64,000 nucleotides of DNA from Siphonodentalium dalli (Eukaryota; Mollusca; Scaphopoda; Gadilida; Siphonodentaliidae). This document shows, in pieces, positions 51,735-62,668 of this stretch; the stretch's first letter is position 1; each line of letters begins with the position of its first letter. The DNA lies in NCBI GenBank assembly GCA_032622095.1, contig CP136063.1, positions 80,519,980 to 80,583,979 of the forward strand, given 5' to 3'. The position numbers and the translations under genes were made by a program. Below the pieces are notes generated by a model, which ran no database searches, was not told where the DNA came from, and was given only the letters and a program-made list of their open reading frames with translations.

Positions 51735-51978
51735 CCTTGAAATAGGGTGTCTGTCATTTGCAGAATGAGGTCCCCAGAGGGTGAATTTGGTGATGCTACC
51801 CGCATAGTGGGCTAGCATAACCAAATTCACCCTCTGGGGACCTCATTCTGCTTACACCTCAGCAGAATGAGGTCCCAAAGGGTGAATTTGGTGATGCTAG
51901 CCCACTATGCGGGGTAGCATCACTAAATTCACCCTCTGGGGACCTCATTCTGCAAATGACAGACACCCTATTTCAAGG
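51735..51978. mobile_element. Nested double-hairpin MITE with 12-bp flanking direct repeat
   Basis: The left end CCTTGAAATAGGGTGTCTGT is matched by its exact complement at the right end. Inside are two successive hairpins (GCAGAATGAGGTCC at 51759 to its complement at about 51851, then again to about 51956). Direct repeats ATCAGGCCAAAA flank it at 51723-51734 and 51983-51994 and may be target-site duplications, with 4 bp unaccounted for on the right. 244 bp, no coding capacity. It begins only 36 bp after the donor site of exon b. Confidence 0.8.
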
Positions 51979-52801
51979 CTTGATCAGGCCAAAAATTAGT
52001 GATCAGTTTCTTAGACACCTGCCTTCTGCCTTCTCATAAAAATATGCCCACTGGATGCTTTTTATGGCCCACAGAAAATAAAAATTATTTATCCACCACT
52101 CACTACCTCTATTGACTACATAAATCATGCCTAATAACGTTCTGTTTATTATGTCAATGTAGCTTTATTAGGTCAACATGACTTTATTAGGTTACTACTA
52201 CTTTCATGACGTAATTATTTTTATCGACCATAATTTACTGTTATTGATACAAAATTAGTAAAAGGGTATATGTTTTAGCTCTAAAATATCTATAAATCAT
52301 CAGAACAAGGTCGGCTTAGAATAACTCTAAAAAAAAAGCCAACGAATTACACATCAGTTTGCCACGTCATGATTTCTAATTAGTTTACTTGACCTCATAA
52401 ATGTAATGCGGTCATTGAAGTTATGATTGAAAAACTTAGGAAAATGACAGGCAAGTTTTTCCCAATGGATAAATTAAATATGTAGCTAATGCTGTCGCTA
52501 TAAAGATGGATTATCTCTTTAAATAACAAATTTGAGCTCTTTCCATCAATGTATCACATTATTATAATCAATAAATTTGATCAAGGAAATATGGGTTGAT
52601 ACAAAAATCGGACTTGGCACTGAAAGGGTTAAGACATCATTTATGTGACATGTAGCAATTTCTATAATCAATTTGATGATTAGATTATGAGTCTCTTTAA
52701 CCCTTTACCCAATACATGTGTGGTCATTTATTGAACTTATTATTTGAACATTTCCTATGGGAACTACTCGTCAATGAGAATTGAGTTAAGAAAGGGATAA
52801 A
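51979..52801 (+). other. SMARCA2/4 intron b-c, AT-rich part
   Basis: AT-rich, without a recognised gene. It holds remnants of the TTAA-type family (GAAAGGGTTAAG near 52622, TTAACCCTTTACCCAA near 52697) and of the palindrome family seen at 62073 (GAACTTATTATTTGAACATT near 52735). Confidence 0.5.
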
Positions 52802-53176
52802 GATGGTATGTCTCTTTCTATAACAAGTTTTATATAGTTTCCTGGGTATAAAATAATAAATATGAATTGAAGACCCCTGTCTGGAAATGCTTCTTTCAAT
52901 TAATATTGATTTTGTTTAAAATTTTCTGGTAAAATATGCATAATCAATTTGGGACATTTTACGGCTTGCTTTTGTTCGGAGCATAGCATGTGGGATAACT
53001 CTATATAAAAATTATAATAAAAATATGTTAAACTTGATTATCCTATTATTTTAGAAAATATAAATATAAAATCAATATTTATTGTTAGAAGCATTGCCGG
53101 ACAGGTGTATTCGACTCATATTTATTATTTTATATCTGGAAACTATATAAAATGTATTTAGGAAGAGATCAACCAT
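52802..53176. mobile_element. Foldback MITE, relative of the element after the zinc-finger genes
   Basis: Starts GATGGTATGTCTCTTTCT and ends near GGAAGAGATCAACCAT. Internal arms include AATTGAAGACCCCTGTCTGG and TTAATATTGATTTTG, clearly alike to 13093-13526 but shorter (375 bp) and diverged. It lies about 90 bp upstream of exon c. Confidence 0.8.
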
Positions 53177-53268
53177 TTTTAATTGAAAATGCTTTAAAAA
53201 GTAAAATTATTTCCAAATTGAAAATCTGGAGATTTTACTAATTAGTAAGTATGTTTACATTCCTTTAG

Positions 53269-53499
53269 GATTTGCAAGCTCAGGACAGAGCACATAGAAT
53301 AGGGCAGAAGAATGAGGTTAGAGTGCTTAGACTGATGACAGTCAACAGTGTTGAAGAAAAGATCTTAGCCGCTGCCAGGTACAAGCTCAACGTCGACGAG
53401 AAAGTCATTCAAGCTGGTATGTTTGACCAGAAGTCAACAGGGACGGAGCGACGTCAGATGTTAACAGGGCTTCTAATGGTAGAGAATGATGAAAGTGAA
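53269..53499 (+). CDS. SMARCA4: SMARCA2/4 exon c (motif VI and start of SnAC)
   Basis: Acceptor TTCCTTTAG ends at 53268; donor GTAAGT starts at 53500. 231 bp, phase 0 on both sides, 77 codons. It begins [13 protein letters not shown], with the motif VI arginines needed for ATP hydrolysis, and continues through [20 protein letters not shown] and [18 protein letters not shown]. Confidence 0.95.
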
Positions 53500-53539
53500 G
53501 TAAGTATTTATAGGATTTCATATGGATATTAGACAACTT

Positions 53540-53870
53540 TTAGGGATCTGCGAATCTGGGATTTTGCATCGAATCGAATGTCGATATCAAATCTCCTTCC
53601 TGATATCGTCATTGAATCGATTCTCGAATCAAATCAGGTGGTTATTGTATACCATTGTTAATTTTGGTGACTCATGACAAAAAACTTTAGAGTCACTAGA
53701 TTTCTATAAACTTTCATGGGACTGGTGTTTATTAATGGAAATCATGATGTAGGCAAGATGACACCAAAATAACACCGATTCGAAAATATCTCAATCAGTG
53801 GACTGATTCGATGTCGATCTCGAATCGGGTGACAAATGTTGACATATCGAATATTCACAAGTGCCTAACA
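53540..53870. repeat. GAATCGAT-rich repeat in intron c-d
   Basis: Repeated GAATCGATT, TCGAATCAAATCAG and CTGATTCGATGTCGAT phrases at both ends suggest a short foldback element. The boundaries are not clear. Confidence 0.4.
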
Positions 53871-54267
53871 CCTATCACATAATGAACTGAGAAGAATCAC
53901 GACTAGGGTACTACATCACATGATTTGTGTTCTTTCTATCAATTGTCATTTTGCCATATCCATGAACTATTGAGCAACTAATAATATAATTCAATATTTA
54001 TACTCCTGTTTTAAAAAAACATGACATATTATGTTTTTGGTCTGTCTGGCCATCCATTTGTTAATATTTCGTTTGCAGATGATAACTTTAGCTCAAATGA
54101 ACTATATGGAGTGGAATTTGGTATGTTGGTTCACTATCACAAAATACAGGTCAAGTTAGATTTTGGGTTTCGTCTGCCAATTTTTACCAGAGTTACCTGG
54201 AGTTACAGACCATTTTCGATTTTTAAAAATCGTTTTTTCTTGGTTTCTGGTAGTAACTTCAGTTATT
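53871..54267 (+). other. Intron c-d, diverged satellite-like sequence
   Basis: Phrases such as TTTCGTCTGCCAATTTTTAC and GAGTTACCTGGAGTTAC resemble the mollusc-type repeats that follow. No gene. Confidence 0.4.
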
Positions 54268-55290
54268 ATACCCCCTTTAAAAAAAAAAGGGGGGGTATAC
54301 TGTTTTGCACCTGTCCGTCCGTCCGTCCGTACGTCCGTCCGATGTCTGTTCATGTCATAACTTGAACAATAGTGCTCGGATCTCAATGAAATTAGGTATG
54401 GATGTTCACTACTATGAGGACATTAAATAGAGTGTTCCATCGTTTTGTTCGGATTTTCCATTCTAGAGTTATTCATCTTTGTTTATCTGGAAATGTTGGA
54501 TTTTTGGTCCGTCTGGTGTCTGTTCATGTCATAACATGAACAGTAGTGCTCGGATCTCAATGAAATTTGGTATGGATATTCACTACTATGAGGGCATTCA
54601 ATAGAGGGTTCCATCGTTTTGTTCGGAATTTCCATTCTAGAGTTATTCATCTTTGTTTATCTGGAAATGTTGGCTTTTTTGTCTGTCTGGTGTCTGTTCA
54701 TGTCGTAACTTCAACAGTTGTGCTGGGATCTCAATGAAATTAGGTATGTATGTTCACTACTATGAGGACATTAAAAAGAGGGTTCCATCGTTTTGTTCGG
54801 ATTTTCCATTCTAGAGTTATACATCTTTGTTTATCTGGAAATGTTGGCTTTTTGGTCCGTCTGGTGTCTGTTCATGTCGTAACTTCAACAGTTGTGCTGG
54901 GATCTCAATGAAATTTGGTATGGATGTTCACCACTGTGAGGACATTCAATAGAGGGTTCCATTGTTCTGTTTGGCTTTTCCATTCTAGAGTTATTCAAGT
55001 TTGTTTATCTGGACATGTTGGCTGTTTGGTCCATCCGATGTCTGTTCAGGTCATAACTTGAACAGTAATGCTTGGATCTCAATGAAATTTTGTATGGATG
55101 TTCACCACTATGAGGACATTTAATGGCACATTCAACTGTTTTGTTTTGTTTTTTTGTGCTATAGTTATTCATCTTCGTTTATATGAAAATGCTGATTTTT
55201 GGGTCCATCTGTCTGAGTATAGCAGTCATAAGTTATAGATATGCCCACACTAGGCGGTATGCCACTAGGGGGTATGTACCGGACGACAGT
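54268..55290. repeat. TCCG-start repeat with five 174-bp tandem units
   Basis: Opens with a short hairpin (TACCCCCTTT, A-run, GGGGGGGTATA), then GTCCGTCCGTCCGTCCGTAC. Five units start TCTGTTCATGTCATAAC-like at 54345, 54519, 54693, 54867 and 55040 (spacing 174, 174, 174, 173). It ends near GGGGGTATGTACCGGACGAC. A family of this look is widespread in bivalve genomes. No function is known to me. Confidence 0.8.
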
Positions 55291-55574
55291 CCATCTCTTG
55301 TTTTTGACTGAATGGAATGAAATTTCATAGACAGGTTTGAAACCATGAAGTACAGGTCAACTTCTTTCTTCGGCTCCGTCTGCCAATTTTGACCAGTTTC
55401 ATGGCCCTTTTTCGACTTTTTTTGGTTTCCTGTTAATAACTACAGTTAGGGTTGGTTGATCACCACCAAACTGAATATGTTGTTGAATTGGCTCAAAATA
55501 CAAGCTGTTCTCGAACCAAAGATTTGTCTAATGATTTTCACCAGAATAATTGTCCCATTTTACTTAGATTGTTT

Positions 55575-56312
55575 ATTATGCCCCCGATCTCCGATGGAGA
55601 TTTTGGGGTATATAGTGGAGCCCGTCGTCCGTCCTTCCGTCCGTACGAACGTTTCAACTCATAACTTTGGTTTCGCTAACTCAATTCAGTTGATCTTTGG
55701 TATGCTAATAGACCAGCCGGGGGGACAAGATTTCCCCATAACTGCGGTTTCGTCCGCCCATTTTTTCCAGAGTTACGCCCCTTTTTGGACTTAGAAAATT
55801 CAGTTTTCTGTGGCATACGAACGTTTCAACTCTTAACTTTGGTTTCGCTAATTCAATTCAGTTGATCTTTGGTATGCCAATAGACCAGCCGGGGGGACAA
55901 GATTTCCCCATAGCCGTGGTTTCGTCCGCCCATTTTTTTCCAGAGTTACGCCCCTTTTTGGACTTAGAAAATTCAGGTTTTCTGCTACTTTTTTGGTTTA
56001 CAGATGACAACTTGATTTTGGATTGTTTATTTGCAAAACCCGTTTTTTTTGTGTATTACCAATATCGCAATACAGGTCAAGTTAAAATTTCGGTTCAATC
56101 GGATAATTTTTGTGAGAGTTGTGACCCTTTTTCGACTTAAAAAATTCAGTTTTTTTTTTAGAAAATTCAGTTTTCCTTCTATTTTTGTGGCACCAGACCA
56201 AATTTGAAGCTAATATAGAACAACATGTGGCATTTTTATAGCGCTTAACCAGAAAGTTTCTCTGATTGTACAGTCGGGGGCGTTACCTCCGCCCAGCGGT
56301 GCACTTGTTTTA
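55575..56312. repeat. GCCCCCGATCTCC repeat element with 172-bp tandem pair
   Basis: Opens ATGCCCCCGATCTCCGATGG and then a GTCC-rich stretch. Two units start with ACGAACGTTTCAACTC (about 55645 and 55817) and share GACCAGCCGGGGGGACAAG. It closes near CAGTCGGGGGCGTTACC. It is a dispersed mollusc-type element, non-coding. The stretch 55291-55574 before it looks like a decayed relative. Confidence 0.7.
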
Positions 56313-58148
56313 TTGGTTTCCGACAATGGAATCTTTCTGAAATGCAATTTGAAAGAAGCCAACAAGCGTACTATACCACCATGGTGGTGCTCTTGTTAAT
56401 TTATGTTGTATTTCAACAACTTTGTGTTGATAGACTAATCACATCAGGCAATGATATTATTAGTATATCAGGTTATATCACATGAAGCTCCTATTATATC
56501 ATTAAAAAAGCCATTATAGTCCAGGAGATCGGGAGGTAGTGTTGCTCATATTGACGGACAAGCTGCGACCATGTTATTTTTAATGTTTTAGGTATGGTAA
56601 TGAAGAAAAATCATGATAGCAAGAACAAATTTGTAGCCTTCTTTGTTTTTTTTCAATTTTTCGGGCATTTTTCGACATTTTAGGCCCAAAATTTTCAATG
56701 TGTAAAGATTTCATTTTAGCATGATTTTGGTGATTAAGTTGAATAGTAATTGTGTTATTAATGTTAAATAACTAATTGTGCTGAAAAAAATGAAGAATTT
56801 AAATGTTTTTTTCTCTCAATATTTAACCATTTTTTTTTTACCTTTTTATGTAAAATCGTCCAAATTGCAACCATTTCATCTTAGTATGATTTTAAGGTTA
56901 AAATTCACCATAATTATTTTAATATTGTTAAATAATTTAAAACTTGGCTTCTACAATGTTTTTAAATGGATTTAAGAAGGTTTCTACTTGTTTTCTAAGT
57001 TGATGGGGGGGGGGGGTCTAATTCAAATCCAATTAAACATTGTACTGTTCAAAATTAGATAAATTCCTTCAGGCGTATGGTAGATATACGTAACTAGTTT
57101 CCAAAACGTATACATATGCCTTTCTACCCTGTGCGTTATGCACGCGAGTCGGATTTTACAAATTAAATTATGATCAAAAACCCTGAATTTTGGGTGTGGT
57201 CACATTTGTGGTCATAATATTCCGATTAGAGAGTGGATGGACATGGGGCATGCGACACTGTGCAGTATATATGTATATAACAAGCATGACATGAGACATT
57301 AGTATCTTTCTACTAAACTGTGCTTCCAGAGTTATCAGGAATCGAGTATCGGTGTTATTTCTTACCCCCCAAAAAATGGTCAATTTTAAAACAGGGTATG
57401 TGGGTCAAAGGACCACTGGGAGATAATAGGATGTCCAATGACTTCTATATTTCTATCGTATCACGGTAAAGCTTTTTTTTGTAAAATTGGCGCAGTTTAC
57501 ACGATCAAAGTTCGATTTTCTTAACAATTATATGTTACAAGCAACTAATTATATAGAGTTACGCTTCTTGAAACTTGAGTCAGCATAACAAAACAATCTA
57601 GCTGCTGATTGGTTGATTATCATTGAGGGAAATATCCCTAATCGGGAACAGAAAATCATAGCCTACGTAAATATAGCGATCGTGTATGTTTAGATGTCCA
57701 GGAAGAGTCTGGTGGTATCCAGAAGTTACGGAAGGGGTCTGGATATGTTTATGCTTCTGATTTTTGTGCAGTAAATGGGGTAGTTGTGGAAATGCAAGAT
57801 TATCGTTTGAAAAAAATACCGAAAATGGCGCGTTTGTTGTCACATACTGGTGCAGCGGATGACGTGCTAAGGGAAAATTGACCACTTGAAGTTCAAATAG
57901 GCTTAACCCATAGCCGGCGGGAGTTTTAGTTAACACTGTCGCGTATGGAAAATAATTAGCTGTTTGTAACCTATAGATACGAAGCTTCGGTACATTAATT
58001 ATTATTTATATATTACTATATTTAAATCAGATTTATGCATAGTCGACGTCGAAACAAAAACATGAATGTACTGATTATTCGTGACATTCAAGTTAAATGT
58101 TCAATAATTAAAAATTATACTGTGACTGGTTCATTCAACATGAAGTTA

Positions 58149-59250
58149 ATCAAGGTATATCTTTATTAATAAAAGTATACAGTACTATCAAAATCAGAAG
58201 AAACATGTGACCCTGGGTACTTATCTCCCAGTGCTGTGGCAAAAACAAATTGACAATGCATTCTTAAACCCAGACCTGTGGCGGTTTTTCATCCAATGCA
58301 CCGAAGCTTCGTGCCATGTACCGAAGCTTCATGACGTGTCAGAACTCCAGGAATATACCACCATATGACATCATATGTTACCGGTAACAAACGTTGAATG
58401 GTCACCAGAAACCCGGATATTAATAATTTCAGATCATAATTAGCATCGCATTATATATTAACCCATCGAGTAATATGTCATGACACACTATATTACACCT
58501 ACTATATAACTGCTCCCTCCCTGACACAGGGCTACATATAAGAAGTTTATCGATGTCTACTTAATGAGAGTATACAGTTCCGTCAAAATCTGGCGAAAAT
58601 GTGACCTCGCATCGTTAACTACAATCTGTGGCGATTTTTCATCCAATTTACCGAAGCTTCGTGACACGTACCGTCAAATGGCATCAAACGTTGAATGGTC
58701 ACCATAAACTTTGATATCAGTCATTTCAGATCGTAATTATCATGGAATTATATATTAACCCATGGTGTAATTATGTCAAAATGACACACTATATTACATC
58801 CACCCTATATAACTGCTTCCTCTCTGACACAGTGCTACATACAAGAAGTTTATCCATGTCTACTTAATGAGAGCATATAGTTATGTCGAAATATGTCGAA
58901 AAATGTGACCTTGCATCATTAACCCCAAATCTGTGGCGGTTTTTCATCCTATGTACCGAAGCTTCGTGACATGTACCGAAGCTTGGTGACGTGTCAGATC
59001 TTCTAAAATATACCCCATCGGGACATCAAATGGTATCAAACGTTAAATGGTCACCAGAAATCTCGATATTAGTCATTTCAGACCATAATAACATAGCATT
59101 ATATATTAACCCATCGAAAAATATGTCAAAATGACACACTATATTACACCCACACCTATATAACTGCGTCCTCCCTGACACAGGCTGCATATAAAAAGTT
59201 TATCCATGTCCACTTAATGAGAGTATAGAGTTCTGTCAAAATCTGGCGAA
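58149..59250. repeat. 300-390 bp tandem repeat with ACCGAAGCTTCG motifs
   Basis: Successive units recur near 58149, 58543, 58845 and 59196, sharing CTTAATGAGAGTATACAGTT, TATATATTAACCCATCG, TGACACACTATATTACA and TATATAACTGC. The palindrome CCGAAGCTTCGG or parts of it recurs at 57980, 58302, 58318, 58651, 58957 and 58977. Spacing varies between 300 and 395 bp. No coding frame. Confidence 0.8.
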
Positions 59251-59850
59251 CAATTTAGTCTATAAATCCCGTAGTGTGACACATTTAATATAGACCAAAA
59301 CAATAAACACCTTTCAACTCAAAGATAGTTACATTTTAATTGCAAAAATGGTCCAAACATGAAAAGTTAATTTTTGCCGATATTTAAGTCAACTTTTTGA
59401 GAGAAAAGTCCAATATTTTTGGTGATGTCAGTGGTGACAATAGTAACAATTAACCATGGCACATCAGACATGTTAGTATTCAATGTATAGAAGGCAGAAT
59501 AGCCAATTTTGTACATCATCCACAACTTGTAATCGATTGCAGGACACGCTGGGGCAATATTTATCATTTTCCATATTTTGGCAGCTATTTTGAGCCAAAG
59601 TAAGAATTTTGGTTCCAGTGAGTTGGAATATTCATAGGTATAATCATATGCATCACTTACATTACAAAGTTCTGTTCATTTCTTGTTAAAATATGACTAT
59701 AATCCCAAGTGTGATTTTTTTGTAAAATTTTATACTGTGTTCTGTAAATTCGAATTTTTGAGGGAACGGAAGGGGCTAGGAACCCAAAAAGTGCATATTT
59801 AATTGCCCCAATGATCAGTTACAAAAAATACAAAATAAAGTCGCATTACT

Positions 59851-60318
59851 CAACCAGTTCCAAACAGCATGAATCGATCTAGAAGATATTTGTAAAAAAA
59901 AGAGTCATATTTTCAACTTCCGGCAGCCATTTTGGTGGCCATCTTGGATGGTGAGTTTCAATTTTGCCCCAAAAAAGTGACATTATGTCTTAGCTCCACG
60001 AAAATATATACATTTGTATACATTTTACAAGATTTTCACCGCTATAATTTGCATAAAACTGACTTAGGGTCTGGTCTGGTCTGGTCTGGTCAACCAGTTC
60101 CAAACAGCATGAATCGATCTAGAAGATATTTGTAAAAAAAAGAGTCATATTTTCAACTTCCGGCAGCCATTTTGGTGGCCATCTTGGATGGTGAGTTTCA
60201 ATTTTGCCCCAAAAAAGTGACATTATGTCTTAGCTCCACGAAAATATATACATTTGTATACATTTTACAAGATTTTCACCGCTATAATTTGCATAAAACT
60301 GACTTAGGGTCTGGTCTG
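59851..60318. repeat. Direct 240-bp duplication
   Basis: 59851-60078 and 60091-60318 are identical over 228 bp. Between them lies a CTGGT pentamer run (GTCTGGTCTGGTCTGGTC). Identity suggests a very recent duplication or slippage at the CTGGT run. It contains CTTCCGGCAGCCATTTTGG, a phrase common in dispersed repeats. Confidence 0.9.
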
Positions 60319-60645
60319 AAAAACGGCGGCCTAACATTGCTTAAAAGTTGAAGGACTTAATAAGGAACAAAATGAGTTGGGAGAAGTTAAGTCCCAGGGG
60401 GTGCAAGGGTACCCATATTAGCTCCCGGACTAGTAGTACTATGACGTAGCCGTAAAATTCTTTCATTTTCGGTCGTCGGGTAGGTCAATAAAAACACGTT
60501 TTTCGCCAATTAAGCTACAAATTCACCACTGCTATCATGGATTTTCGTAATCTACATATATTTTACTACAAAATTAGACTGGATAGCACTTGTCCGTCAA
60601 AATGAGCAACATTTGTTATTTCTTGGGGTCGATCTCCTGGACTAT

Positions 60646-61068
60646 TACATATTTCCCTATATCTCAAAATTGATGAATAGGCGCGTGCTTCGTGAGATAC
60701 TTGGTATAGCGCAAACAGAATTACTGCGCAGATTAATACTATTTTGAAAAGCAGCACATGAGACCAACACCAGACATTGCACAAAATGATTGCTTTGTTC
60801 ATTAAAGTTAAATTCTTGTCCAACTTCGTTGCACTAACGAAAATAGGAACAAAAACAAAGAGGCAAATGGGGGACTATATTTTTCGTCTCCAGTCAGAAC
60901 ACGCAATACTGTCGTATACAGTTGTGAAGCATCTCAGCCAATGCTGTGCATGTATGCATTATGAATGCATTTTCATCTTCTTTTAAAGATTTTGATTTGT
61001 TAAAAAGGCATAAAGCTCTAGCTTTTTTATGTGATATGTAAGATCTTCAACTCGTTTTGTTACAAGTT
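60646..61068 (+). other. Intron c-d, unassigned
   Basis: No gene or clear repeat recognised. Confidence 0.4.
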
Positions 61069-61590
61069 TGATAAATTTGATTCACAATGAGTTGTAGACT
61101 AGTTGTGAATCAAATTTATCACATAATTTGGCCATAAAAGCAGTTTCATAATTATCGGTAATAGACACGTTTAATATCAGCGCGTGCGATGACGTCACGG
61201 CGTTCTTCAAATAACTTGCGATCGCTGTAGTTTATGATTGTTGTTTTCGATGAATATTGCGCGTTGCTTCGGGTTTATTTGATCATGTGATAAAAGGTAT
61301 CTCACACTCGTCCTATTTTATACGTAATTTATCAACCTCGTCCTCTAAATTCTATTTGAGCCTCGGTAAACCTCGGCTCAAATCGAATTTAGTCAACTCG
61401 GTTGATAAATTCTGTATAAACTAGAAACTCATGTGAGATCCTCTATTTATGAAACGATACAATAAGATTTTATGAAACGATACAATAAGATTTTATGAAA
61501 CTCGTTTCATACATTTGAAACTGCAACTCATTGTGAATCAAATTTATCAAACTCTTTTCATAAAATCTTATATCCCAACATAACTCATTG
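61069..61590. repeat. Foldback repeats before exon d
   Basis: Hairpin 61069-61120 has arms GATAAATTTGATTCACAA and the exact complement. A larger hairpin, 61299-61439, runs from ATCTCACA to TGTGAGAT with internal arms AATTTATCAACCTCG and complement, and a GCCTCGGTAAACCTCGGC loop. A 23-bp tandem pair (GAAACGATACAATAAGATTT) follows at 61451 and 61474. TTGTGAATCAAATTTATCAA recurs at about 61537. A single CRE (TGACGTCA) lies at 61190-61197. Confidence 0.75.
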
Positions 61591-61641
61591 GAGATCCTCC
61601 ACATTCCTCCGTATTATATCTCAATGATTAATATCATTCAG

Positions 61642-61719
61642 GAGGAAGATGAAGTGCCGGATGACGAGACGATGAATCAGATGATCGCTCGAAGTGAAGA
61701 TGAATTTGATCTCTATCAG
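61642..61719 (+). CDS. SMARCA4: SMARCA2/4 exon d (SnAC)
   Basis: 78 bp, 26 codons, phase 0: EEDEVPDDETMNQMIARSED then EFDLYQ. The acceptor ATATCATTCAG has a weak pyrimidine tract; the donor GTAGGT starts at 61720. The sequence joins smoothly to VENDESE at the end of exon c. The match to the family acidic motif EEDEVPDDE is exact. Confidence 0.93.
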
Positions 61720-62557
61720 GTAGGTCTTTGTATTCATACACAATCATCTTTAATATTAAACCTTTCTATACTAAATGGATTCTCCCATTCAGTTATAAAA
61801 GTATACATTGGAATGGTCTATTATTCATCTTAGATAAGAAAGGTGCAGAAGGAGTCCATTGGAGGGAAATATTCAGGTTGATTGTTGAACTTATTATCTG
61901 AACATTTAATAAGGGATATCTACTCATCTATGAGTATTTAGTATAGAAATAAAAGCATGATAATAGAAAATAAATTGGAATGGTCAATTATTCATCTGGA
62001 GGTGTGTTCAGTGAAAAAAATAAGCAGAGAACAGATAATGAAACTGCAGAATGAATCGTATTTATTGAAGGCAAATGTTCAGATAATAAGTTCGATAAAC
62101 ATGGTCTTTGCTGAACTTATTATCTGAACATTTCCTCAGGGATAACTACTCATCAATGAGTATTTAGTCTAGAGTTGGTTAAATCAGGTTATGATTGAAT
62201 GCAGTATCCTTGAAATATAAACTTCAATTAGACCAGGCTATGAAATATTCCAAAGGAGAGACCATCCTTTGCAGATTGCAGTATCACCAATGGTGGCATA
62301 AAACTTCTCCATGTATATAACATTCTCAGGGCCTCATAGGCTCTGTACCGGCCAGGATTTTCTGTTGGCCAATTGTATGGCTATCTATGAATTTTTTTGT
62401 GGCCATTTCTCTGACACCTTTGCCAAACTAAACCCAAAATAGAGGATAATTGGGGAGTGAGAAATAGTGACAAACTGAGCTATCAAGGAAACATGCAGAT
62501 GAACATAATCGCTGTTAGTTTGATGAGCTATCAACTTATTATTGGTTATTTTTTCAG
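61720..62557 (+). other. SMARCA2/4 intron d-e
   Basis: Contains 61770-61831, an inverted relative of the repeat at 50218 and 51382 (AGTTATAAAAGTATACATTG, GGTCTATTATTCATC), another piece near 61977, and the palindrome at 62073-62133. Confidence 0.6.
62073..62133. repeat. 61-bp hairpin repeat
   Basis: Arms AAATGTTCAGATAATAAGTT and the exact complement are separated by about 19 bp. Single arms occur near 52735 and 61888, so this is a dispersed family limited here to SMARCA introns. Confidence 0.85.
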
Positions 62558-62668
62558 AAAATGGATATTGAGAGACGAAGGGCCGAAAATCGAGATCCAG
62601 CTAAAAGAAAGCCTCGTCTTATGGAGATTTCGGAGCTGCCATCATGGCTCGTCAAGAATGCAGATGAG
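62558..62668 (+). CDS. SMARCA4: SMARCA2/4 exon e (SnAC end)
   Basis: Acceptor TTATTTTTTCAG ends at 62557; donor GTACTA starts at 62669. 111 bp, 37 codons, phase 0: KMDIERRRAENRDPAKRKP then RLMEISELPSWLVKNADE. The next family segment (an acidic EEEE-rich stretch, then the AT-hook region) is not found before 64000. Confidence 0.93.

Larger units (their letters stand above)
56516..60645. mobile_element. 4.1-kb element with long inverted ends, no transposase
   Basis: The left end ATAGTCCAGGAGATCG, then TGTTGCTCATATTGACGG, matches the right end read in reverse (CCGTCAAAATGAGCAACA at about 60595, CGATCTCCTGGACTAT ending at 60645). Similarity continues inward for roughly 120 bp (CATGATAGCAAG with its counterpart CTATCATGG near 60533). 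No long frame is seen between the ends. The interior holds a G12 run (57005-57016), a repeat block at 58149-59250 and an exact 228-bp duplication at 59851-60318. It is probably a non-autonomous DNA transposon that has collected satellites. A clear target duplication was not found. Confidence 0.65.

Noticed and set aside
54268-54386. TCCG run considered as a coding or telomeric repeat
   Set aside because: Only a few units; this is the usual start of a dispersed mollusc-type repeat, not telomeric (no TTAGGG).
57598-57936. 112-codon minus-strand frame inside the 4.1-kb element
   Set aside because: No recognisable transposase or other domain; composition is like its non-coding surroundings.
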